Part shown: positions 17,784 through 27,600 of the stretch, one piece after another | How the letters are laid out: each line of letters starts with the position of its first letter | Numbering within the stretch: position 1 is the first letter of the stretch | Origin: Flavobacteriia bacterium | GTDB taxonomy: Bacteria; Bacteroidota; Bacteroidia; Flavobacteriales_D; Crocinitomicaceae | DNA length: 64,000 bases | Assembly (NCBI GenBank): GCA_026391005.1 | Contig: JAPLEV010000049.1 | Location: 83,021 to 147,020 of the forward strand | Reading direction: 5' to 3' | The notes under the pieces: generated by a model | Told to the model about the DNA's origin: nothing | Database searches by the model: none | What the model saw: only the letters and a program-made list of their open reading frames with translations | Made by a program: the position numbers and the translations under genes

Positions 17784-18603
17784 TTGTTTTTTTTTGACGA
17801 TTTTCAATTAATGACAACATTATATACAAAAATACAATTATTGGAATAGACCAAAGGTAAAAAAGTATAAAACTTATTAATGCAAACAAAAGTAATAAGT
17901 AACGAAATTTATTATCTGTCCAGCCAAAGTTTTTAAATTTAAGTGCAATCAGAGGGACTTTAGCAATCATTAATAATGAAAATAGGCCGGTAATTAGTGT
18001 GATTGAATAGCAATTGAAAAGTAATAAAACCCATGAGTCTTGATTATTCCAAGCAGGAAATTTAGTACAGAAAAACAAGGGTAAAAATAATATGAATAGT
18101 GTGTTTAGCGGGGTTGGGACACCAATGAATTGATCACTTTGATTTTCGTCGATATTAAATTTTGCTAAACGAAACATAGCTAAAAAAGGGATAATTAGTG
18201 CCACAAAAGGAAGATACTTTATAGTTGCATCGAAGTGATTGGGAACATTATAAAAAATAGCCTGCATCCATGCTTGAATCTGAAACCAAGTATAGGAGGT
18301 CGATTCATAGTTGTAATCATGGGGTGGGATAAGCCCATCATGTACACCAACAATTATCATAACCATAACAATTATTCCTGGCGCTAATCCAAATGATACC
18401 ATATCAGCTAAAGAATCTAGTTGCTTGCCCATTGGACCACTTTTGTTTAGCTTTCTCGCGATAAATCCATCGAGAAAATCAAAGCCCATGGCCGCAAACA
18501 AGAAAAAGGGGGATAGGTCAATTCTTCCTGCTAGTGTCGCTAATATTGAAGCGATTCCGCAAATTAAATTCATCCCAGTTAGTATGTTTGGAAAGCTAAA
18601 CAT
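17767..18603 (-). CDS. pssA: CDP-diacylglycerol-serine O-phosphatidyltransferase
   Basis: A 278-residue integral membrane enzyme making phosphatidylserine, the precursor of phosphatidylethanolamine. The CDP-alcohol phosphotransferase motif is visible as DFLDGFIARKLNKSGPMGKQ followed by LDSLADMVSFG (DGx2ARx8Gx3Dx3D). Several hydrophobic segments are evident. The ATG at 18603 gives MFSFPNILTGMNL, a good family start; a TTG further upstream is in frame. It overlaps purS. Confidence 0.93.
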   Translation of the reverse strand: MFSFPNILTGMNLICGIASILATLAGRIDLSPFFLFAAMGFDFLDGFIARKLNKSGPMGKQLDSLADMVSFGLAPGIIVMVMIIVGVHDGLIPPHDYNYESTSYTWFQIQAWMQAIFYNVPNHFDATIKYLPFVALIIPFLAMFRLAKFNIDENQSDQFIGVPTPLNTLFILFLPLFFCTKFPAWNNQDSWVLLLFNCYSITLITGLFSLLMIAKVPLIALKFKNFGWTDNKFRYLLLLFALISFILFYLWSIPIIVFLYIMLSLIENRQKKTNEIQS

Positions 18604-18740
18604 TAAGTTGTTTATTTTTTTATTCAATTAACAATTATAATAGCGATTAAAAAAAGTATTTTTATCGCGATTATTTTTTGAAATACAAATAACACAATTT
18701 TTTAGCAATATTTGGGTTAAGAAGTCCTAAATTTAATATT

Positions 18741-19820
18741 ATGAAAGGTTTCTTTTTTTATTTTTTCATTTTTGTTTCATCAAATGCATTCTCTCAAAAG
18801 TATTCCAATGAGTTTTTGGCCATTGGGGTTGGAGCGGATGCTTATGGTATGGGAAATGCAGTTGTTGCATCTGCTGATGGAGTAAGCGCAGCTTATTGGA
18901 ATCCTGCTGGTTTGGTTGGTGTAAAAAGTTGGCTAGAAGCAAGTGTTATGCACTCCGAGTTTTTTGCAGGAATCGCGAAATACGATTATGTAGGATTAGC
19001 GCATGCTATCAATGATCGCAGCGCAATTAGTTTCTCTTTTATACGATTTGGCGTAGATGATATTCCCAATACGACGCAGTTAATCGATAATAACGGTGTT
19101 GTTAATTACGATAATATCACCAAATTTAATGCTGGTGATTATGCATTTTTAGGATCTTATGCTTCAAAGTTAAAAGTAGAGGGCATGAGTATAGGAGGAA
19201 GTGTAAAGGTTATTTATCGTAAAGTTGGAGACTTTGCCAAGGCATGGGGGTTTGGACTAGATGCTGGTTGGAAATATCAGCGAAATAAAAGCTGGACTTT
19301 TGGGATTGTTGCTCGTGATGTAACCTCAACTTTTAATGCTTGGGTATTTAATTTAGATCCGGAAATGCAGCAGGTCTTCTTGGCTACGGGAAATGAAATT
19401 CCAAGTAATGGATTAGAATTAACGCTACCCAGGGTTATTTTTGCCTCAGCGTGTCAGTTTGATTTGGGTAAAAAAGGGCTAAAGCTAGGAGCAGAGCTTG
19501 ATTTAGATGTAACGACTGATGGAAAGAGAAATACTTTAATCAGTGCTGCACCTTTTTCGATTGATCCACATCTCGGAATTCAGTTTGGTTTTCGCGATAT
19601 CGTTAAATTGAGAGGGGGGATTTCTTCTATTCAGTCATTCAGTCGCATCGATGGATCCTCTTATTGGGGAGTTCAACCTAACCTGGGATTGGGGATTGGT
19701 ATCAAGGGTTTTCATTTAGATTATGCCTTTACTCGATTGGGCGATGCAAATGCTAATTTTTACACACATATTTTTTCAATTAAGCTTAAATTAGCTAAAC
19801 CCAAGAATGCAATGAAATGA
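18741..19820 (+). CDS. PorV/PorQ-family outer-membrane barrel protein
   Basis: A 359-residue protein with a signal peptide (to about residue 18, SNAFSQ). Its N-terminal signature is GADAYGMGNAVVASADGVSAAYWNPAGL, typical of the PorV/PorQ (UPF0164) family of T9SS-associated beta-barrels; many beta-strand-like repeats follow. PorV shuttles cargo to the PorU sortase. The next gene, a C25 peptidase of PorU2 type, follows with a 4-bp overlap, so this is probably its dedicated partner. Canonical PorV is usually beside PorU; which of these two is the housekeeping pair cannot be told here. Confidence 0.85.
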   Translation: MKGFFFYFFIFVSSNAFSQKYSNEFLAIGVGADAYGMGNAVVASADGVSAAYWNPAGLVGVKSWLEASVMHSEFFAGIAKYDYVGLAHAINDRSAISFSFIRFGVDDIPNTTQLIDNNGVVNYDNITKFNAGDYAFLGSYASKLKVEGMSIGGSVKVIYRKVGDFAKAWGFGLDAGWKYQRNKSWTFGIVARDVTSTFNAWVFNLDPEMQQVFLATGNEIPSNGLELTLPRVIFASACQFDLGKKGLKLGAELDLDVTTDGKRNTLISAAPFSIDPHLGIQFGFRDIVKLRGGISSIQSFSRIDGSSYWGVQPNLGLGIGIKGFHLDYAFTRLGDANANFYTHIFSIKLKLAKPKNAMK

Positions 19821-22800
19821 AAAAGATAGCCCTTGTTTTCTGGTTTTTTCTTATGTGCTTTTCTACGAAAGCGCAATCTTACGGAAATGAATGGATTAAT
19901 TATTCCCAGAAATATTATTCTTTTTCACTAACCCAAACAGGCCTTTATAAAATTGATGTTGCCTCATTAGCCGCTGCGGGAATTCCAATAAATACTTTTA
20001 CGGCGGGTAATGTCCAGCTCTTTGGTAGGGAAAAGGAACTTCCCCTATTTATTCAAGATGGTGGGGATAATTTACTTGACTTGGGCGATATCATCTTTTT
20101 CTACGCTGAAAAGAATGACGGTTGGCTAGATTCAACGCTATATGATGACCCAAGTAGAATGGGAAATCCTAAATATAGTTTATACAATGACACGATTCAG
20201 TATTTTTTTACGTGGAACTCGAGTGAGAACAACAAGCGATTTGTGGTTGAAAATGATGTGGATTTTAATTCCTATTCTCCCTCTAATTATGTTTTAGCGG
20301 AAAAATGGCAATCCTTTTCTCAATCTTATATTGCTGGGGAAAAATCGTCAGACGCCTCAAGCTCATTTTTTGTTTCAGGAGAGGGCTGGGGGAGCTCTAT
20401 ACAAAATGGAGTTAATGGATATACATGGAATTTATCATCTACCTTGTTAGAAAATGTCTATCAAGGGATTGATGCGCCGCTCGTAAATTATAGAGCTGTT
20501 ACCGTTGGCGCATCCAATGCCGTATTTGGGGGAATCGGAAATCATCATTCATTGCATACCATTGGGTCCTCTAATTACGTGCTCATAGATACTATTTTTA
20601 CCGGCTATCAAGGGATTTCTATTAATAAATCATTTCCCGTATCAGTATTACCAGCCGCAGGAGGCACCAATTATAAGGTGAGTATTATTGGGGATCAAAG
20701 TGCCCTTTCGGATTTTCAATCCTTAAATTATTGGTCCTTCGTTTATCCACGTTCTCCCTCTTTTTTGAATGCCAACAAAACTTCTTTTTTGGTGGAGAAT
20801 AATGCTTCTCAATCCAAAATTAGACTTAACATGACAGCGCTTTCTATTCCCACAAGCTATTGCTTTGTCCTTGGCGATGTTCCCCGAAAAACCCCAGTTG
20901 TAACGGTTTCTCCCGGCAATTTTCAGGTGCTCATTCCAAATAGTGCTTCAGGAAATTCGCAAAAAGTAATCTTGCAAGATGCAAGTACTATAGTCAATAT
21001 CATTTCGTTTAAATTAGTCAATGGAACGGGTGTTTTTACCGATTTCTCTTCGATTCCAAATCTAGAAAAGGCCTTATTGTTTATCTACCACCCAAAGATT
21101 GAAAATTCAGTTATTGAATATGCGACTTATCGCAGTTCAATTTTAGGCGGCGATTACAATGTTATACTATCTAAAACGGATGAGTTATACCAGCAATTTG
21201 GTGGTGGAATACCAAAACATATCAATGGAATTCGCCGTTATGCTCACTTTATTTATTCGCTTGCTAACGAAAAGCCTGTAGGAATGTATTTACTTGGAAA
21301 GGGAATCCGTGAGGCCAGTGTAACCACTGCGCTTTCTTCTGGACCTGGAACAAGAGTATCCCCGGCCACTTATGGCCAATCGCTTGTTCCATCGTTTGGA
21401 CAGCCATCTTGTGATGTTTGTATTACTTCAAATTTAGGGGGAATGGACAAATGGGTGCCATTAATACCAACTGGTCGGATTTCCGTAAATAGTAATATTG
21501 AATTACAAACGTATCTTTCCAAGGTAAAGGAATTCGAATTACAGCAGGACCCAGGTTCCATTTACTCATCTCAATCAAAGGATTGGCAGAAGCAAATTTT
21601 ACATTTTTCAGGAGGTAATAATTCAAATGAGCAGTATCTTTTTCAGCTCTATTTGAATAATATGGCCTCTATTGCTGAGGATGATTACTTTGGCGGTAAC
21701 ACGACTTTGGTAGCGAAACAATCAGGAAATCCACTTACGCCAGCGCAAATTCAAGGAATACAAGATCGAATTAAAGAAGGGGTAACAATTATGAATTTTT
21801 TCGGGCATTCCTCCTCCTCCATAAGTGGTTTTGACGTAAATCTTGACGAACCAGAAAATTGGGATAATCAAGGACGTTATCCCTTATTGATTGCCAATTC
21901 CTGTTACAACGGTAACATATTTCAAAGTACATCAACTAAATCTGAACAGTTTGTTTTGACTCCCAATGCAGGAGTTATTGCTTATCTCGGTACAATCGAT
22001 TATGGTTTTACATCTGCTCTGAATGATTTTTCCAATAATTTCTATAAGCAGTTTAGTCTTTACAATTACGGAGGAACTTTAGGGTCGCACATTAAGAATT
22101 TAATTGACACGGTAATGAATCCGAATTCTGATTTAATTACTGAGTCCACGTTTTCTCAAATGACACTTCACGGTGACCCTATGTTGCGATTAAATCCTCA
22201 TGACAAACCTGAAATAGAACTTACAGATCCTCAAATTGTATTTGGGCCAGATAACATCACTTTGGCAACTGATTCAATTGATATCTCAGTCACGCTAAAA
22301 AATTTAGGAAAATCCATTCCAGGAGATTTTACCCTTCAAATCCTTAGAGATTTTCCGGGGTCTTTGGTCGATTCTAATTACGTTTTTATTGTTAACGGGT
22401 TGGATTATGAAAAAACAATTCAAGTTAAAATTCCTTTTTACCCGCTTATCGGTGTTGGTTTGAATAGATTTACAATTAGTGCTGATATCCCTTCTGTGGT
22501 TGATGAACAATATGACGAGGTAACCAATAATCAGGTATTGAAAAACTTTATGATTAACATTGATGGTATTGAGCCTATATTGCCGATTGATTTTGCTGTT
22601 GTGCCTCGAGACACAATCGCTTTATTTGCATCAACGATTGATCCTTTGGCGCCATTGAACACTTATCGTTTTGAAATAGATACCGTACATACCTTTAATA
22701 GCGGCTTTCGTCGTTATGCGATGGTAACAGGGCTAGGTGGGGTAAAATCGGTGAATTGGAATCAATGGATTTCCAATTCGACTAATATAGCGGCTCCAGT

Positions 22801-24985
22801 TGTTATGGTTGATAGTGTTGTATATTATTGGCGAGTTTGCTTGAATGAAGCAATGCCGATGTGGAAAACAAGATCTTTTCAATACATCATCAACAAGGAA
22901 GGTTGGGGGCAAGATGATTTTCATCAGTTTACTTTCAACGCGCCAATTGGTGTTAATCTCAACCAAATCAGTGAAAACCGCGAATTTGTTCCCATTCAAA
23001 AAACAATTTCCTGCTTAGCCTTAGCATCTTTTTCAGCACCATTTATTTACGATAATGCCTGGTATTTAAATGATGAGCAGCAAGAGTATGAGGTTTGTAA
23101 TTTAAGCCCTAAATTTCATGTTGCCATAATCGATAAAGCGACTTTATTGCCTTGGGAGACCCGCTATACTTATCCAAATGGAACGGTTGTAAATCCCAAT
23201 AATAATTTCGGTAACGCTAATGATAATTCGGGCTGTAAGCCAAGACCAATGAGGTATTTTACGTTTCAACAAAACAATGCCGCTCAGATTGATGCCTTTC
23301 AAAATCTAGTCGAAAATGTTGTTCAAAATGGCGATTATATTTTAATTTATTCTCCGATGACGACACGTTACGATTGGTGGGATCTTTATGATCCGGGCTT
23401 GTATCAAACGTTTTCTAATCTAGGTTCTGATAGTATTTATGCCGGTAGACCTAATCGCCCTTTCATTTTTTTAACGCGAAAAGGGGATCCTAGTTTTGTG
23501 GTGGAGTTGGTTTCTCAAAACAATGAAAATATCTTTCTTGACACGCTTATTTCTGGTTCTCAATTATTTGGAAGAGAGACGACTCCTTTGATTGGGCCTG
23601 TTTCAGAATGGAAGTCACTCTTTTGGAAACGTGATGGATTAGAGCTAACGGCAGGAGATTCCACTATTCTCAATATAAAATTATATAATACCTATGGTGC
23701 TTATCAATACACGATTGATACGCTTATGACCCCCAATGATTCAATTATCCAATTATCCAATTTAATAGACCCTGTTCTATTTCCATACATGCGGTTAGAG
23801 GCACAATATTATGATTCCATAACTCAAACACCTTCCCAATTGGATTTTTGGCATGTTGTTTTTGCACCCCTGCCTGAAGCAGCTATTGATGCAAGCGCAG
23901 GGATTACTTGGACAACGCTAAACGATACCCTCCAAGAAGGGGAGACTGTAAAATTTGCCGTAGATGTTCGGAATATAAGTGATTATGGCATGGACTCTTT
24001 GTTAGTGAACTATTATATTGTTGACAAAAATGAGGTAATTCACCCGATTTTGTATCCGAGACAAGGACCTTTATTATCGGGAGATATTTTTAGAGATACC
24101 ATTGAGTTTTCATCGATAGGCCTAGTGGGTGAAAATTGGCTTCGAATGGAAATCAATCCATATATCGATCTACTTAATGCACAAACGGATCAGCCGGAAT
24201 TAACCCATATTAACAATTTATTGCAGTTCCCGTTTGCGGTTCAATCAGAGGATATCAATCCAATATTGGACGTTACCTTTAATGGTCAACATATTTTAAA
24301 TAATGACATTATTGCCCCGACTACAGAAATTATAGTCACCTTAAAAGACGAAAATCCGTACTTAGTGATGAGTGAGGATGCTGATACGTCCTTGTTTGGC
24401 ATCTACCTAACTGATCCCGATGGGGAACAATTTAAAATTCCATTTATGAATTCAAATGGTGAGGTTATCATGCAATGGATTCCCGCCGAAATGCAAAACA
24501 AGAAATTTAAGATTATTTACCCTAAGTATTTTGAGAAAACAGGGATTTACTCACTACTCGTTCAAGGAAGCGATAAATCAGGAAATCTATCGGGTGATTT
24601 TGAATATAAGATAAATTTTGAGGTGATACACGAGTCGGCGATTACGGAATTTTTAAACTATCCTAATCCATTTTCTACGAGTACTCGTTTTGTATTTACG
24701 GTGACTGGCGACGAGCTACCAGATGATATTTTAATTCAAGTGATGAATATTAATGGTAAAGTGGTTCGAGAAATAACCGAAGGGGAGCTTGGGCCCATCC
24801 ATGTTGGCAGAAATATTACTGATTTTGCCTGGGATGGAAAGGACCAATTTGGTGACCAACTAGCAAATGGCATTTATTTGTATCGCGTTCAAGCACGGCT
24901 TAATGGCCAAAACGTTAAGCAATTGGAATCAGGTGCAGATAAATTTATTCATAAGGGACTGGGAAAGATGTACCTTATACGTTAG
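19817..24985 (+). CDS. Giant C25-family cysteine peptidase, PorU2-like T9SS sortase
   Basis: A 1722-residue secreted protein with a signal peptide (FSTKAQ). The gingipain-type C25 domain covers about residues 430-800, with catalytic His664 (NFFGHSSSS) and Cys696 (ANSCYNGNIF), spaced as in RgpB. Downstream are several immunoglobulin/CARDB-like segments (about 810-920 and 1370-1480). A FlgD-like C-terminal domain ends KFIHKGLGKMYLIR. PorU sortases cleave the C-terminal domain of T9SS cargo and attach the protein to A-LPS; this long form resembles what is called PorU2. It overlaps the PorV-like gene by 4 bp and converges on the SpoIIE gene with overlapping stops. Confidence 0.82.
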   Translation: MKKIALVFWFFLMCFSTKAQSYGNEWINYSQKYYSFSLTQTGLYKIDVASLAAAGIPINTFTAGNVQLFGREKELPLFIQDGGDNLLDLGDIIFFYAEKNDGWLDSTLYDDPSRMGNPKYSLYNDTIQYFFTWNSSENNKRFVVENDVDFNSYSPSNYVLAEKWQSFSQSYIAGEKSSDASSSFFVSGEGWGSSIQNGVNGYTWNLSSTLLENVYQGIDAPLVNYRAVTVGASNAVFGGIGNHHSLHTIGSSNYVLIDTIFTGYQGISINKSFPVSVLPAAGGTNYKVSIIGDQSALSDFQSLNYWSFVYPRSPSFLNANKTSFLVENNASQSKIRLNMTALSIPTSYCFVLGDVPRKTPVVTVSPGNFQVLIPNSASGNSQKVILQDASTIVNIISFKLVNGTGVFTDFSSIPNLEKALLFIYHPKIENSVIEYATYRSSILGGDYNVILSKTDELYQQFGGGIPKHINGIRRYAHFIYSLANEKPVGMYLLGKGIREASVTTALSSGPGTRVSPATYGQSLVPSFGQPSCDVCITSNLGGMDKWVPLIPTGRISVNSNIELQTYLSKVKEFELQQDPGSIYSSQSKDWQKQILHFSGGNNSNEQYLFQLYLNNMASIAEDDYFGGNTTLVAKQSGNPLTPAQIQGIQDRIKEGVTIMNFFGHSSSSISGFDVNLDEPENWDNQGRYPLLIANSCYNGNIFQSTSTKSEQFVLTPNAGVIAYLGTIDYGFTSALNDFSNNFYKQFSLYNYGGTLGSHIKNLIDTVMNPNSDLITESTFSQMTLHGDPMLRLNPHDKPEIELTDPQIVFGPDNITLATDSIDISVTLKNLGKSIPGDFTLQILRDFPGSLVDSNYVFIVNGLDYEKTIQVKIPFYPLIGVGLNRFTISADIPSVVDEQYDEVTNNQVLKNFMINIDGIEPILPIDFAVVPRDTIALFASTIDPLAPLNTYRFEIDTVHTFNSGFRRYAMVTGLGGVKSVNWNQWISNSTNIAAPVVMVDSVVYYWRVCLNEAMPMWKTRSFQYIINKEGWGQDDFHQFTFNAPIGVNLNQISENREFVPIQKTISCLALASFSAPFIYDNAWYLNDEQQEYEVCNLSPKFHVAIIDKATLLPWETRYTYPNGTVVNPNNNFGNANDNSGCKPRPMRYFTFQQNNAAQIDAFQNLVENVVQNGDYILIYSPMTTRYDWWDLYDPGLYQTFSNLGSDSIYAGRPNRPFIFLTRKGDPSFVVELVSQNNENIFLDTLISGSQLFGRETTPLIGPVSEWKSLFWKRDGLELTAGDSTILNIKLYNTYGAYQYTIDTLMTPNDSIIQLSNLIDPVLFPYMRLEAQYYDSITQTPSQLDFWHVVFAPLPEAAIDASAGITWTTLNDTLQEGETVKFAVDVRNISDYGMDSLLVNYYIVDKNEVIHPILYPRQGPLLSGDIFRDTIEFSSIGLVGENWLRMEINPYIDLLNAQTDQPELTHINNLLQFPFAVQSEDINPILDVTFNGQHILNNDIIAPTTEIIVTLKDENPYLVMSEDADTSLFGIYLTDPDGEQFKIPFMNSNGEVIMQWIPAEMQNKKFKIIYPKYFEKTGIYSLLVQGSDKSGNLSGDFEYKINFEVIHESAITEFLNYPNPFSTSTRFVFTVTGDELPDDILIQVMNINGKVVREITEGELGPIHVGRNITDFAWDGKDQFGDQLANGIYLYRVQARLNGQNVKQLESGADKFIHKGLGKMYLIR

Positions 24986-26214
24986 AAGAATTTACAGCTC
25001 ATTATTGCTGTGTCATCTCCATAATTTCCCTTTCCGCACCAATCAGTAAGGTGGGAGAAAATGATGTCATTCATGTCTTCCATTTTTAGTCCCGAATAAG
25101 TCTTGATATCTTTTATTAAACGATCAATCCCAAATGCTTCGCCATTTAAATCCTCTGTTTCTACAACTCCATCAGTATACAAAACAAGTGTTGCTTTACT
25201 ATCTAGCGTTAGTGACCCAACATTAATAGATGGTAATTCGTCGAGCATCCCTAAACCAATGCATCCATCCGTGAGTGGAAGTATTTTTCTGTTCATATAT
25301 AGAATCGGGTAATTATGCGCAGCGTTGATGTATTTTAGTTTGCGGGTATGTGCATTAAAATGGGCAATAAAAAAAGTAATGAACTTTTCACCTTTTGCAT
25401 TTAAAACGATCTTCTTATTAAGCTCTTCCATTAAAAAAGCCAATTCAAAGCGCTGGTATTTAAAAAGCGTGCGAACGGTGGCTTGAAAATTCGCCATTAA
25501 CATAGCTGCGCTAATTCCTTTTCCTGAAACGTCAGCAATGCATAAAATGTATTCGTCGTCGCCCAGGGGAATGAAGTCGTAATAATCACCACCAATTGCA
25601 TGCCGCTGAATGTATTTGGCATGAACGTCCATTTTTCGGTCGGACGGAAGATCGGATGGAAAAAGAAGTTTCTGCAGTTCTGATGCTACTTCCAGATCTT
25701 TAGATATAATTTCTTTTATTATATTGCTCTTTACTAAACGCTTATTTTCAATGGCAACTGTTATGATACTCGTTAATGTCTGCGCAAAGGATAAATGGGA
25801 ATCTGTATCTATTAACATAGAAGGTTTCAACTGATTATCCAATAATAATAAATAGGCAAGGGGTTGCCCTAAATGGAGTACGGGTAAGACGACATTAAAT
25901 TCTTTTAATAAATTGGAGTTAGAATCGGCAAGTAGGGTTATGTCTTTGAACCGAAGGAGATCAGGTATATTACTTTTCGCATCAATTTTACCCTTAAAAC
26001 CTTCTTTTAAAATGCAATTCCAACCTTCTTGATCGATAAACAATACAAATCGCCGGAAATTTAATTGTTGTTTTAATACAAATGAAAAATTATTCAGTAA
26101 TTGCTCCGTGGAGAGGTTATTATTTATAGCAGAGGTTATCTCCAATAATGCATTAAGCTTTAAGTCTTGCAATGCAATTTTTTGGTCTAACTTTAGTTGA
26201 AGTTCCTCTGTCAT
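24982..26214 (-). CDS. PP2C/SpoIIE-type serine phosphatase with GAF-like domain
   Basis: A 410-residue regulator. Residues about 1-180 form a GAF-like sensory part after a short helix. Residues about 200-410 are an RsbU/SpoIIE phosphatase, with IGGDYYDFIPLGDDEYILCIADVSGKGISAAMLMA and LVLYTDGVVETEDLNGEAFG, including the metal-binding aspartates. Such enzymes dephosphorylate anti-anti-sigma factors or similar targets; none is in the window. The ATG overlaps the LpxD-like gene stop by 4 bp, so the two are co-transcribed. Confidence 0.88.
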   Translation of the reverse strand: MTEELQLKLDQKIALQDLKLNALLEITSAINNNLSTEQLLNNFSFVLKQQLNFRRFVLFIDQEGWNCILKEGFKGKIDAKSNIPDLLRFKDITLLADSNSNLLKEFNVVLPVLHLGQPLAYLLLLDNQLKPSMLIDTDSHLSFAQTLTSIITVAIENKRLVKSNIIKEIISKDLEVASELQKLLFPSDLPSDRKMDVHAKYIQRHAIGGDYYDFIPLGDDEYILCIADVSGKGISAAMLMANFQATVRTLFKYQRFELAFLMEELNKKIVLNAKGEKFITFFIAHFNAHTRKLKYINAAHNYPILYMNRKILPLTDGCIGLGMLDELPSINVGSLTLDSKATLVLYTDGVVETEDLNGEAFGIDRLIKDIKTYSGLKMEDMNDIIFSHLTDWCGKGNYGDDTAIMSCKFF

Positions 26215-27128
26215 TTATTTTTTCGCATAAAATCTGGTAAGGAACGCAGTGCAATCAGCTCCTTGAATTTTTCTTTTACCTCACCACAGGGACTTCCAAA
26301 ATAGGTTTTGCCCCCTTCTAAATCATTCATAACACCACTTTGTGCTAATATGATTGCAGCTTCACTTATTTTTATACTGCTTGCAATGCCGACCTGTCCC
26401 CATATTACCACTCGATCTTCTATAATAACACAACCTGCTATTGCAACGCCTGCAGCAATTAAACAATTCTGCCCAATTACAGTATCGTGACCAATGTGCA
26501 CTTGATTATCGATCTTAGATCCTTTGCCTATTTTTGTAATTCCTGTCACTCCCCGATCAACGGTGCATAATGCGCCGATTTCGACACCTTCTTCAATGGT
26601 AACTGTTCCGCAGGAATGCATCACCTTGTATTCTCCTGTTTCGCTTGTTTTTTTGTAATAGAAAGCATCGTGTCCGATAACACTATTTGCTCCAATTGTT
26701 ACATTGTCATGAATCCTCGTGCCATCTAAAATAGAAGCCCCTGGATAAATACGTACGTTTTTTCCGATCTGTACATTGTGACCAAGGTAAACGTTTGGAT
26801 AAATAAGATTTTGATTGTCTGAGTTTGTCTTAGGGCCTAATTTTGGGGCAAAATGTCGTGTTAATTTATTAAAATCATCAAAAGGATTTACTGAGATGAT
26901 AAGCGCTTTGCCTTCGGGGCAATTTGTTTCTTTATTAATGATAATGGTAGTTGCGGCCGAGTTAAGTGCTTTTTCGTAGTATTTAGGGTGATCAACAAAT
27001 ACGATATCACCTGCTTCAACAAGGTGAATTTCATTCAATCCAACTATTGGATGCGCAGGGTCACCATGATATTCACAGTTGATAAGCGCAGCAATCTCAT
27101 CTAAGCGATGTGTTTTATCTAGTTTCAA
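26211..27128 (-). CDS. LpxD-like UDP-3-O-acylglucosamine N-acyltransferase paralogue
   Basis: A left-handed beta-helix acyltransferase with hexapeptide repeats across about residues 100-250 (IGKNVRIYPGASILDG; IGANSVIGHDAFYYKK; IGHDTVIGQNCLIAAGVAIAG). The N-terminal uridine-binding-like part has LNEIHLVEAGDIVFVDHPKYYEKALNSAA. No in-frame ATG exists. The TTG at 27128 aligns best with family N-termini (MKFEK-like); another TTG at 27146 is possible. LpxD adds the N-linked acyl chain in lipid A synthesis. Pairing with a SpoIIE phosphatase, away from other lpx genes, suggests a second LpxD-like copy rather than the main enzyme; this is inference. Confidence 0.8.
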   Translation of the reverse strand: MKLDKTHRLDEIAALINCEYHGDPAHPIVGLNEIHLVEAGDIVFVDHPKYYEKALNSAATTIIINKETNCPEGKALIISVNPFDDFNKLTRHFAPKLGPKTNSDNQNLIYPNVYLGHNVQIGKNVRIYPGASILDGTRIHDNVTIGANSVIGHDAFYYKKTSETGEYKVMHSCGTVTIEEGVEIGALCTVDRGVTGITKIGKGSKIDNQVHIGHDTVIGQNCLIAAGVAIAGCVIIEDRVVIWGQVGIASSIKISEAAIILAQSGVMNDLEGGKTYFGSPCGEVKEKFKELIALRSLPDFMRKNK

Positions 27129-27239
27129 AAGAATAGCTTTAAGCAAATTTATGAAGAAAGAAGACTACAGGTGAGGATCTTTAAAGTAGTTATCACCCTA
27201 CATTTGTTAAAATACTCAGTAAAAAAAGATGCGATTGCC

Positions 27240-27269
27240 TTGGAATTAAAAAAGAAATTCTTAAATTTG
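27240..27269 (+). promoter_or_regulatory. Promoter of rpmE2
   Basis: TTG at 27240-27242 and TAAATTTG at 27262-27269 are separated by 19 bp, an ideal match to the Bacteroidota -33/-7 consensus. The rpmE2 ATG lies 25 bp downstream of the -7 box. Confidence 0.7.
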
Positions 27270-27294
27270 CAATCCAATTTGAATTAATAAAAGC

Positions 27295-27549
27295 ATGAAA
27301 AAAGAAATTCACCCAGACGATTACCGACTTGTAGTATTCAAAGATATGTCAAATGAGTATTCATTTGTTTGCCCTTCTTGCGCAAATACTAAAGAAACTA
27401 TTGTTTGGGAAGATGGTAATGAATATCCTTTGGTGAAATTAGATATTTCTCATAAATCTCACCCTTTCTTTACTGGTATCGCTCAGTTTGTGGATACTGC
27501 AGGTAGAATCGATAAATTTAATAATCGTTTTGGTCGTCACATGAAGTGA
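27295..27549 (+). CDS. rpmE2: 50S ribosomal protein L31, type B
   Basis: An 84-residue L31 with the type B hallmark [17 protein letters not shown] and the start [20 protein letters not shown]. It retains one CxxC pair (VCPSC, Cys26/Cys29) but not the second pair of the zinc-binding type A form, so zinc binding is doubtful. It has its own promoter and terminator. Confidence 0.95.
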   Translation: MKKEIHPDDYRLVVFKDMSNEYSFVCPSCANTKETIVWEDGNEYPLVKLDISHKSHPFFTGIAQFVDTAGRIDKFNNRFGRHMK

Positions 27550-27571
27550 TTTTGAAACTCAACTAAATAGG

Positions 27572-27600
27572 AAGCCTTTCGAATTCGGAAGGCTTTTTTT
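27572..27600. terminator. Bidirectional terminator between rpmE2 and tsaC
   Basis: AAGCCTTTCGAA (27572-27583) pairs with TTCGGAAGGCTT (27584-27595) with one G-U type mismatch, followed by seven T on the plus strand. The convergent tsaC gene ends within the T tract at 27599. Confidence 0.85.
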
